Shown: in pieces, positions 1-4,976 of the stretch
Layout: each line of letters opens with the position of its first letter
Position numbering within the stretch: position 1 is the first letter of the stretch
Assembly: GCA_013330315.1 (NCBI GenBank)
Contig: DUIO01000186.1
Location: 1,146-7,066 of the forward strand
Length of the DNA stretch: 5,921 nucleotides
Source: Methanosarcina sp.
GTDB lineage: Archaea > Halobacteriota > Methanosarcinia > Methanosarcinales > Methanosarcinaceae
Reading direction: 5' to 3'
Translations under genes and position numbers: made by a program
The notes under the pieces: model-generated
Told to the model about the DNA's origin: nothing
The model's input: only the letters and a program-made list of their open reading frames with translations
The model's database searches: none

Positions 1-548
1 ACCTGAAGGATGTTTCGCATAAGGATATATTTTATACATCTTCGGTAACGGTGCCTAAAAGGATATTCTCGGAACTTGGAGGGTTTCAGACCGGCTTCTG
101 GTGGGGAGAGGATATTGATATGTGGGGCAGGATTGCTCTTAAATATCCGATTGCATACAGCAGCCGGGTAGGTGCGATATATTACCAGAATATTGTTAAT
201 GGTGCTGCATACAAAATAAAGCCTGTAGAGGGTCATCCTCTGTTGGAAACGGGAAAAGAGGTTCTAAGGCTTGGTAAAGTGCCATCTGATCTTATAATGG
301 ATTTTGAGGAATATTTAAAATTCGTAGAAATGTGCACGGCAAAACATAATGCAGAAGCTGGCGAGAGAAGTCTGGCTTTCAGTCTTTTAATGAGAAATGA
401 CTTCAAATTGGCCTATAAAAAATTATTAGTCAGTGCAATCCTCTCGACAATTATAAAAAACAATTTCCCGGAATTCTCTAAATATATATTTAAAAGCGGC
501 ATTTTTGCAGAAAATATGTTTAACATGCAATCTAAAAAATATAATTAA
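1..548 (+). CDS. Family 2 glycosyltransferase, C-terminal part (5' end outside the window)
   Basis: This is the carboxy-terminal part of a GT-A fold glycosyltransferase of the GT2 type, which transfers a sugar from a nucleotide-sugar donor to a glycan, lipid or protein acceptor at the cytoplasmic face. The reading frame is open from the left edge (first whole codon at base 3) to a TAA at 546-548, so the GTG at 51 is an internal Val and not the start. The visible part begins with F-Y-T-S-S-V-T-V-P-K-R-I-F, followed by G-G-F and G-E-D-I-D-M-W-G-R. This is the usual late GT2 block, with the E-D pair that holds the catalytic base. About 130 residues without a clear motif follow, and no membrane helix is evident. 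The DXD donor site would lie upstream of the window. Acceptor and sugar cannot be told from this part. It converges with the radical SAM gene. Confidence 0.85.
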   Translation, partial: LKDVSHKDIFYTSSVTVPKRIFSELGGFQTGFWWGEDIDMWGRIALKYPIAYSSRVGAIYYQNIVNGAAYKIKPVEGHPLLETGKEVLRLGKVPSDLIMDFEEYLKFVEMCTAKHNAEAGERSLAFSLLMRNDFKLAYKKLLVSAILSTIIKNNFPEFSKYIFKSGIFAENMFNMQSKKYN

Positions 549-659
549 TTATTTGATTTTATTATCAATAATTTACCAATAATTCTTTTAAATCACTGTT
601 TTTGGTCTGTATCGTTTTTCTCCTGCGCCATTTTTCGCTTACACTATTTTTCGCTTACG
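549..659. terminator. Convergent intergenic region with T-rich likely terminator
   Basis: This 111-base gap separates the 3' ends of the glycosyltransferase (+) and the radical SAM gene (-). On the plus strand it has several T-runs (around 599-603, 615-619 and 631-635), consistent with archaeal oligo-U termination of the glycosyltransferase transcript. No strong GC hairpin was seen. The part next to the radical SAM stop holds a 13-base direct repeat, listed separately. Confidence 0.35.
630..658. repeat. Two-copy 13-bp direct repeat next to the radical SAM stop codon
   Basis: The sequence atttttcgcttac occurs at 630-642 and again, identically, at 646-658, a period of 16 bases. The second copy abuts the TGA stop of the minus-strand radical SAM gene (660-662). 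It looks like a local slippage duplication just past the gene end; no function is evident. Confidence 0.7.
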
Positions 660-2033
660 TCAGCAGGACTTATTGACAGTTACTCTTTGAGCCTTTAAAA
701 TGGAAAATTTGTTTCGAACGTAATTTTCCAGACCGTATTTCCATTCTTTGCATTCGGGCCGACTTTTGTTGATGAACATAGCCTGGTTAGCACAGCCTCC
801 CATACAGATGGGCAGCATTTTGCATTTTACACAGTCCGGATATTCGAAAGGTTCCCAGTTCAGCCACCGGATCTCGTGGCTTCCTTTCTCTTCATTTTGT
901 CGTGCCAGGTCACCAATTTTCCCAATGCTTGCGGTCTTGTTGCCTATTTCGGTCCAGCACTTGTACATGTCCCCATCGGGGTCAAGCACAAAGGCATTAG
1001 TACGGTTGGCATCGCAGGCCCGGGCAAACCTCGGATAAAAGGACTCTTTACCCGCTTCGAATCCCATCAGATTTAAGTTTTCGCAGAAAGTCTGGTTTAT
1101 TAGCGAGAATTCTTCCGTCAATATGCAGGAACTTTCATATGACTTACAGCCCGCTGTATAGGGTATAACGTGGCCGAGATAAATGAATAAGTCGCTCAGG
1201 TTGTTCTCTTTTAACACATCCAGGAGTCTGCCTATATCATCAATATTGGAGCGGTCAATATTTACCCGGATATATGTCTCAATATCGTTTGCCTTCAGAA
1301 GTTTTATCCCTTCAAGAATCCGGTCAAAGGTTGGGCCCCTGCTCCCTTTAAGCATTCTGCGGCTGTCATGCACTTCACGGGGTCCGTCCAGGGTAACATG
1401 GATAAACTTAATCCTGTTCTTCTTAAGATTCTGCACTGTGCCGGGATCTTCCGAAAGCAGATAGCCGTTAGTGACCATACCGGCAGAATATCCGACCTTA
1501 TTCTCTTCCGTAATGTCAATTATTTTCTGCGATAGATCAAAAACGGTTTCTTTTGCCAGGAGAGGCTCCCCACCATACCAGGTTACAAATATATCTTTTC
1601 CGGTTTTTACTACCTTTTCAATATAACTGAGTAAATCCTGTTTTATATTGTCTGGCATGAAAAAGTTTTGCTCACCCTCCCTGCTCTGGTTTTTATCTGA
1701 CTGCTCGTAGCAATAGGAGCAGGCAAAATTGCAGGACAGAGTGGGGGCGATAACCAGCCTGACAGTGGAGCTCTCGTACTTGTCGCAGTTATAAGCAAAT
1801 TTGATCGTTCTCAGCTCATCGGCAGTATCGTCAACAATGAATCCTCCCTTTTGCAACTCGTTGACAAACTGCTTTTCGTTTTCCGACAAGAGAGCGTAGT
1901 CAAACTGAGAAACGTTCAATAAATCTATTCGGTTCTTTTTCACTTCAGCCAGTGCCGTAGTAAGGCTGTTAAAAACCATTACCTTTTCCTGGTCATCGGT
2001 TGACCAGACAAAATTATAGATGGATGGTTTCAT
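660..2033 (-). CDS. Radical SAM/SPASM peptide maturase of an NHLP RiPP cassette
   Basis: Predicted cytoplasmic S-adenosylmethionine radical enzyme that modifies the peptide encoded just upstream. Residues 1-90 form an N-terminal region of the kind that often precedes the core in peptide-modifying radical SAM proteins and may bind the leader. The [4Fe-4S]-SAM site is C101-x3-C105-x2-C108 (C-N-F-A-C-S-Y-C-Y-E), and the SAM-binding G-G-E-P is at 154-157. A C-terminal SPASM region has C340, C359, C401, C404, C410, C414 and C428, enough for two auxiliary Fe-S clusters. The 457-residue length is normal for this family. The last residue is also Cys (457). The ATG at 2033 has only a weak ribosome site but lies 22 bases after the precursor stop, so translation may be coupled. 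SPASM enzymes make thioether, C-C or epimerised products; which applies here cannot be read from sequence. Confidence 0.9.
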   Translation of the reverse strand: MKPSIYNFVWSTDDQEKVMVFNSLTTALAEVKKNRIDLLNVSQFDYALLSENEKQFVNELQKGGFIVDDTADELRTIKFAYNCDKYESSTVRLVIAPTLSCNFACSYCYEQSDKNQSREGEQNFFMPDNIKQDLLSYIEKVVKTGKDIFVTWYGGEPLLAKETVFDLSQKIIDITEENKVGYSAGMVTNGYLLSEDPGTVQNLKKNRIKFIHVTLDGPREVHDSRRMLKGSRGPTFDRILEGIKLLKANDIETYIRVNIDRSNIDDIGRLLDVLKENNLSDLFIYLGHVIPYTAGCKSYESSCILTEEFSLINQTFCENLNLMGFEAGKESFYPRFARACDANRTNAFVLDPDGDMYKCWTEIGNKTASIGKIGDLARQNEEKGSHEIRWLNWEPFEYPDCVKCKMLPICMGGCANQAMFINKSRPECKEWKYGLENYVRNKFSILKAQRVTVNKSC

Positions 2034-2059
2034 AGTTTTAATGCGTTTTATAGTTTTAA
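2032..2059. repeat. 10-bp direct repeat spanning the precursor stop and maturase start
   Basis: The plus-strand sequence atagttttaa occurs at 2032-2041 and again at 2050-2059, period 18. Read on the coding strand, one copy contains the TAA stop of the peptide precursor and the other runs into the ATG of the radical SAM gene. The intercistronic gap is thus largely made of a duplicated AT-rich segment in place of a clear Shine-Dalgarno sequence. Confidence 0.7.
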
Positions 2060-2412
2060 CGTATGTCTAATCTGTTCCCTATGCTGCTCTTACACTCGCA
2101 GAATCCGCATCCTCCTACGCCATCGCATCCGACACATCCGCCTGCGGTTGGCTTCAGTTTCTGGGGCAGCACAAGATAAATAACGTCACCAGCTTCCTCC
2201 AGAACTTTAATACTCACATTTCCATCAACCTTCAGGCCCATCTGTCCGATTGCTTGCTTCGGATCGCTCAATAATGCCCGCTTGAACTCGGGGCTCGATT
2301 CTGCTTTAGAGATAACCTGCTGCTGGAACTCCTCGCGAGTCAGTGTATTTACTATTTTATTCTCACGGATGGGTTTATTTGCTGTTTTAATTTCATCTTT
2401 AATTTTTCTCAT
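2056..2412 (-). CDS. NHLP-leader RiPP precursor with Cys/Gly-rich core
   Basis: Predicted ribosomal precursor of a modified peptide. Residues 25-83 match the nitrile-hydratase-alpha-like leader (NHLP, proteusin-type): T-R-E-E-F near 25-29, an S-P-E-F-K-R-A-L-L-S-D-P-K-Q-A-I block at 40-55, then a strand-rich segment ending in V-I-Y-L-V-L-P at 77-83, the usual end of this leader. After a short linker a G-G pair (91-92) precedes a core with Cys at 93, 96, 102, 105 and 107 in a Gly-rich setting, followed by an 11-residue Cys-free tail. The 118-residue length fits leader plus short core. If cleavage follows the G-G, the product would be 26 residues with five Cys; this is inferred. The first 24 residues are a basic extension. 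ATG at 2412 has a strong GGGAGG ribosome site. It is the first gene of the unit with the radical SAM maturase, which has an obvious substrate here. It is not a nitrile hydratase: only the leader-like part is present. Confidence 0.88.
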   Translation of the reverse strand: MRKIKDEIKTANKPIRENKIVNTLTREEFQQQVISKAESSPEFKRALLSDPKQAIGQMGLKVDGNVSIKVLEEAGDVIYLVLPQKLKPTAGGCVGCDGVGGCGFCECKSSIGNRLDIR

Positions 2413-2420
2413 TATTTTTT

Positions 2421-2426
2421 CCTCCC
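2421..2426 (-). promoter_or_regulatory. Strong ribosome binding site of the RiPP precursor
   Basis: On the minus strand GGGAGG stands 8 bases before the ATG at 2412. It supports that start and contrasts with the poor site of the maturase gene, consistent with much more precursor than enzyme being made. Confidence 0.75.
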
Positions 2427-2480
2427 CTAAACTGTTTGTGGACGGTTCTTATCTCTAATTAATTATTAAAGTTATAAGGA

Positions 2481-2488
2481 TATTTAAA
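2481..2488 (-). promoter_or_regulatory. Candidate TATA box for the RiPP operon
   Basis: Minus-strand TTTAAATA preceded by an A/T-rich stretch resembles an archaeal TATA box. A start about 25 bases downstream (near 2455-2460) would give a leader of roughly 45 bases carrying the GGGAGG site. The region is so AT-rich that chance matches are common. Confidence 0.35.
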
Positions 2489-2683
2489 AATAACTTTATG
2501 TTTTTATTTTTGATACTTGTGTTTTTATTCTTGAGTTTTTACATAACGATTTTTTTTAAAATAATCATCAGGAGTACTATTAATAACTGAACTACCTGAT
2601 ATTTTGTTTTTTATTTCTAACTAAACAGACTTATTTATGTTATTAAGTATAAGTGTTTTCTTGTATAAACATTTAACTACAGA

Positions 2684-2690
2684 TATAAAT
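2684..2690 (+). promoter_or_regulatory. Candidate TATA box for the tRNA-Thr editing-domain gene
   Basis: The plus-strand tataaat at 2684-2690 would place a transcription start near 2712 and a leader of about 60 bases before the ATG at 2773. A second candidate, ttgtataaac at 2661-2670, would start transcription near 2692 and put the purine-rich taggggaag inside the leader. The choice between them is open. Confidence 0.3.
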
Positions 2691-2772
2691 CGAAAACACA
2701 GGATTAGGGGAAGATCTACTTTCATGAAGCACATTAATCCTCTCAAAGCCTGGAAAAAAAGCCCGGACAATA

Positions 2773-3204
2773 ATGAAACTTATTTTTGTGATCGCGATGA
2801 AACACTTAATGTCTGACACTGAAGGTTTCTGGTATAAAATATTCAGCAAGAATGTAGAATCGCTGAGACCTGTTAGGTTGAGAATCCACAGTGGACTCTC
2901 TGGTTATTTTATTAACGTTGAGAAAGAGGATGAGGACCAGAAAGATAAGGTTGTCAAGAAAGTTGTAAATTACATTATCTAGCTGGCTAAGAAAACAGAT
3001 AGAAAAAAGGTAGTCCTTCATTCTTTCGGACACCTATCTGAAAGCAAATCAGGTATCGAGTTTGCTGAAGATGCAATTAAAACTATCAAAGAGAAACTAA
3101 TTTTGAAAGGGCTTGAAACTTCAATGACACCGTTTGGGTATTTGTTTGAATTCAAAATCCACGTGAAAGGGGAATCTCTGGCAAAGGTCTGGAAAGCAAT
3201 ATAA
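2773..3204 (+). CDS. Stand-alone threonyl-tRNA editing-domain protein with in-frame UAG (candidate pyrrolysine, residue 70)
   Basis: The frame from ATG 2773 runs to TAA 3202-3204 (143 residues), broken only by TAG at 2980-2982. Both halves match one family, the archaeal threonyl-tRNA synthetase editing domain in its free-standing form. The start M-K-L-I-F is typical, as are the mid strand Y-F-I-N-V-E-K-E-D, then V-V-L-H-S-F-G-H-L-S at about 80-89 and T-P-F-G-Y at about 118-122. The ending G-E-S-L-A-K-V-W-K also fits. Such domains hydrolyse mischarged Ser-tRNA-Thr in the cytoplasm. The conserved H-S-F-G-H-L-S and T-P-F-G-Y blocks lie after the TAG, so stopping there would give an incomplete 69-residue domain. 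Frame and motifs persist after it, which favours read-through as pyrrolysine in a Methanosarcina-like host over decay. The alternatives are a recent nonsense mutation (a pseudogene) or a sequencing error. The ribosome site is weak. A partial resemblance to the N-terminal domain of ThrRS is expected; no synthetase core follows. Confidence 0.78.
2980..2982 (+). other. In-frame TAG: candidate pyrrolysine codon
   Basis: This is the only stop codon between the ATG at 2773 and the TAA at 3202. The 73 codons after it continue the same conserved domain in the same frame without a shift. The UAG sits in a predicted helix just before L-A-K-K. No clear strong hairpin was seen directly downstream; in Methanosarcina a dedicated insertion element is not strictly required for UAG read-through. 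Confidence 0.65.
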
Positions 3205-3238
3205 TTCTATCAATGTGATTTCAAAATGTATAAAAAAA

Positions 3239-3264
3239 ATCTATGAGTCAAAAATCTATGAGTC
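3239..3264. repeat. 15-bp tandem duplication at the end of the CBS-HEPN gene, repeating its stop codon
   Basis: The plus-strand aatctatgagtc occurs at 3238-3249 and 3253-3264, separated by three bases (period 15). Read on the minus strand, each copy encodes Asp-Ser-TAG, so the gene has its stop at 3256-3258 and a second in-frame TAG at 3241-3243 five codons on. The period is a multiple of three, which keeps the frame. Confidence 0.8.
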
Positions 3265-3990
3265 CTGTAACAACGGATCCTGCAATAATATTTCGAGCTT
3301 CTGAATCCTATCGAGTTGCTTGAACAGGTAACGGTTATACTCCATATCCGAGTCTATCTTTACTTTGACTTCTTCCCTTGAAGGGTGCATGATCCAGTTC
3401 CTGAATTTATCAAGGCCTCCGAACTGCTCGACATCTCTTACTGATAAACCGTGTTTTTGTTTGAAAGCATCATAATTTTTCAGAGCTACAAGGTAATCAT
3501 AAAAGCTGCATTCTTCAAAAACAGAAAGTTCATAAACCCTGTTTTGTGACCTGCACTTGGGCCTCGCAAGTTCTATAAATCTGGCTTCAGATATTTTTTC
3601 TTTGAAAAACATTTTCATCTGGTTTTCCAGCCTGTAAAGCAGTAAATAGAAGAAAGTCCTCACAGCTCCTTTCCTTAAATCTGCAACAGTAACTATCCCT
3701 ACAATTTCATCATGAATTACGAAAAAAAAGGAGTTCTTATCAAGCATTTTGATTAAAGACATTATATCCAGACTTTTTGAAACCACTTTATTCGGCAGTA
3801 TATAGTGTTCTCTGGAACCCTTGCTGTCAAAATACATAGTGATCGACCCGTCTTCGTTTTTTATAGGAAAAACAGTTATCTCTTTATGGAATTTTGAGTC
3901 CTGAGGATAGAAATAAAAATCTTCTCTTGGGGTCATTATTTGTTCCACAGTCAGGCTTTTGTGGATTTGCTCAAAAATTTCATCATTCAC
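3256..3990 (-). CDS. CBS-like domain fused to a HEPN-like putative RNase domain
   Basis: Residues 13-107 look like a CBS-type regulatory module. It starts V-E-Q-I-M-T-P (15-21) and ends with F-F-F-V-I-H-D-E-I-V-G-I-V-T-V-A-D-L-R at about 88-106, the typical last CBS strand and helix. CBS modules usually bind adenosine nucleotides. Residues 108-240 are helical and carry R197-N198-W-I-M-H202 followed by P-S-R, matching the R-x4-H motif with a polar residue after Arg that marks HEPN ribonucleases. HEPN domains occur in toxins, abortive infection proteins and CRISPR effectors. No antitoxin-like partner gene is adjacent, so a single-gene ligand-gated RNase is my inference. The start is GTG at 3990 with GGTGG five bases upstream; the nearby ATGs are out of frame. 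It ends in TAG, repeated five codons later. If UAG is read as pyrrolysine at times, a longer product could form. It could instead be a non-enzymatic CBS protein. Confidence 0.7.
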   Translation of the reverse strand: MNDEIFEQIHKSLTVEQIMTPREDFYFYPQDSKFHKEITVFPIKNEDGSITMYFDSKGSREHYILPNKVVSKSLDIMSLIKMLDKNSFFFVIHDEIVGIVTVADLRKGAVRTFFYLLLYRLENQMKMFFKEKISEARFIELARPKCRSQNRVYELSVFEECSFYDYLVALKNYDAFKQKHGLSVRDVEQFGGLDKFRNWIMHPSREEVKVKIDSDMEYNRYLFKQLDRIQKLEILLQDPLLQDS

Positions 3991-4011
3991 TTAAACCACC
4001 CGGTATTATTG

Positions 4012-4027
4012 ACACCATAAATGGTGT
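4012..4027. promoter_or_regulatory. 16-bp palindrome upstream of the CBS-HEPN gene
   Basis: The sequence acaccat-aa-atggtgt has perfect 7-base arms and a 2-base centre. It lies 21 bases upstream of the GTG start. If the minus-strand TATA-like CTATATC at 4046-4052 is real, transcription would start near 4024, inside the palindrome. This is where an archaeal repressor operator is expected. It could instead be a small leader hairpin next to the ribosome site. Confidence 0.45.
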
Positions 4028-4045
4028 AGTGCATCTCATAATCTT

Positions 4046-4052
4046 GATATAG
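4046..4052 (-). promoter_or_regulatory. Candidate TATA box for the CBS-HEPN gene
   Basis: Minus-strand CTATATC, with T/A-rich sequence just upstream, sits about 25 bases before the 4012-4027 palindrome. The fit to a TATA box is moderate. The adjacent T-run on the same strand (about 4057-4061) may also end the transcript of the dioxygenase gene. Confidence 0.3.
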
Positions 4053-4105
4053 CTCTAAAAAGCTGGATGCTGGTGTTTATTGTGCATAAACAGTTATTTT
4101 ATTAC

Positions 4106-4885
4106 TTAGCCAAGCTGGACCGAAAGCATTGAAACCGAACCGCCATCAAATCCTTTGACCGGAAAACTGACCTCCTCACCTTCTTTTCGGCAACCGATAA
4201 CGTAGAGTAAAGGTAAATAATGGTCCGGAGTAGGAATGGAAAGAACTGCATCCTTTCCGAGGGTTATGTAGTTAATGAGGGGATTATCGTTCGCATCCAG
4301 AAGCAATTCTTTCACTCTTTTTTCAAACCGAACAGCCCAATCAAAGGGCTCAACAGGGTGCCGGCTCCAGCTGTAAGCATGCAAATTATGCACCAGGTTA
4401 CCACTCCCGATAATGAGAATCCCTTCCTCTCGTAGCGGCGCAAGCATTTTGCCAATTTTATAATGAAACTCTGGAGGTTTTGTCCAATCAATGCTGAGTT
4501 GCACGACCGGAATATCAGCATCAGGATAAATATGGCAGAGAACTGACCATGTTCCGTGATCCAGTCCCCATTGGTTATCAAGGCTTGCTAAATTTGAAGA
4601 AAGTAAGTCTCTGATACGGTTTGCGAGGACCGGGTTTCCGGGAGCAGGATAGGTAACCTGATAAAGATCTCCCGGAAATCCGGCAAAATCATGGATTGTT
4701 CCGGGTGCAGGCATCGCAGTTACAGCAGTTTGCGGGATGTACCAGTGAGCAGAAATAGATAGGATAGCTTCAGGCCGTGGGATCTCGGCGCCCATTCGGG
4801 CCCACGCTTTGGTATAATCATTATCCTGTATTGCATTCATGGGATTTCCGTGCCCCACGAAAAGAACTGGCATAATTTCGGGCAT
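4106..4885 (-). CDS. ygiD: Extradiol ring-cleavage dioxygenase family protein (YgiD/DODA, LigB-like)
   Basis: Member of the class III extradiol dioxygenase superfamily, of the type including Escherichia coli YgiD and plant DOPA 4,5-dioxygenase, which cleave catechol rings using a metal. The 259-residue length is usual. Likely metal ligands are H12 in G-H-G-N-P-M, H47 in S-I-S-A-H-W and H222 in T-P-D-H-Y-L-P-L-L, with H166 in G-S-G-N-L-V-H-N-L as the catalytic His. The spacings agree closely with those I recall for E. coli YgiD. Other family blocks are I-H-D-F-A-G-F-P at 64-71 and L-D-H-G-T-W at 108-113. The start at 4885 is preceded by a good AGGTT/GGAGGT ribosome site a few bases upstream. 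It follows the CDGSH gene by 91 bases on the same strand and may share its transcript. The natural substrate in a strict anaerobe is unclear, since ring cleavage needs O2; a detoxifying role or another reaction is possible. The symbol reflects family membership, not proven function. Confidence 0.88.
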   Translation of the reverse strand: MPEIMPVLFVGHGNPMNAIQDNDYTKAWARMGAEIPRPEAILSISAHWYIPQTAVTAMPAPGTIHDFAGFPGDLYQVTYPAPGNPVLANRIRDLLSSNLASLDNQWGLDHGTWSVLCHIYPDADIPVVQLSIDWTKPPEFHYKIGKMLAPLREEGILIIGSGNLVHNLHAYSWSRHPVEPFDWAVRFEKRVKELLLDANDNPLINYITLGKDAVLSIPTPDHYLPLLYVIGCRKEGEEVSFPVKGFDGGSVSMLSVQLG

Positions 4886-4891
4886 TTCTTA

Positions 4892-4897
4892 ACCTCC
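4892..4897 (-). promoter_or_regulatory. Ribosome binding site of the dioxygenase-family gene
   Basis: On the minus strand GGAGGT lies about six bases before the ATG at 4885, the strongest Shine-Dalgarno match in the right half of the window. It settles the start and allows efficient internal translation if the gene is read from the upstream CDGSH promoter. Confidence 0.65.
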
Positions 4898-4976
4898 ACA
4901 TTTGACAGCAAGGGCATAAGTTTGCATTCAGTATTCACATTTTTCTCATTCTTCATTTTTATCTATGAATTGATAC

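Larger units (their letters stand above)
2413..2772. other. 360-bp AT-rich divergent intergenic region
   Basis: This stretch lies between the divergently read RiPP precursor (-) and the editing-domain gene (+). It holds the candidate promoters of both and a two-copy imperfect repeat (2499-2538, period about 21, sharing tgtttttatt). It also holds a 30-codon plus-strand ORF at 2724-2816 that overlaps the next gene. I see no RNA gene, no strong hairpin and no insertion sequence. Its length is generous for two promoters, so a small RNA cannot be excluded. Confidence 0.5.

Noticed and set aside
748..1519. Open frames on both strands inside the radical SAM gene (for example 748-1038 +, 1183-1464 +, 1304-1519 -)
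   Set aside because: They overlap a gene with clear catalytic motifs, show no family resemblance and have no ribosome sites; they are frame shadows.
2056..2412. Precursor considered as a nitrile hydratase alpha subunit fragment or a small ferredoxin
   Set aside because: Only the leader-like segment matches, the catalytic Cys motif of nitrile hydratase is missing, and the Cys spacing is not that of a ferredoxin. The adjacent maturase explains it better.
2806..3033. 75-codon minus-strand frame opposite the editing-domain gene
   Set aside because: It is antisense to conserved coding sequence and its hydrophobic make-up follows from the lysine-rich sense strand.
3991..4105. Possible tRNA or small RNA between the CBS-HEPN and dioxygenase genes
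   Set aside because: No cloverleaf arms or T-loop sequence were found; only the short palindrome and AT-rich sequence are present.
4220..4581. Open frames inside the dioxygenase-family gene on both strands
   Set aside because: Shadows of a complete gene with intact metal ligands.
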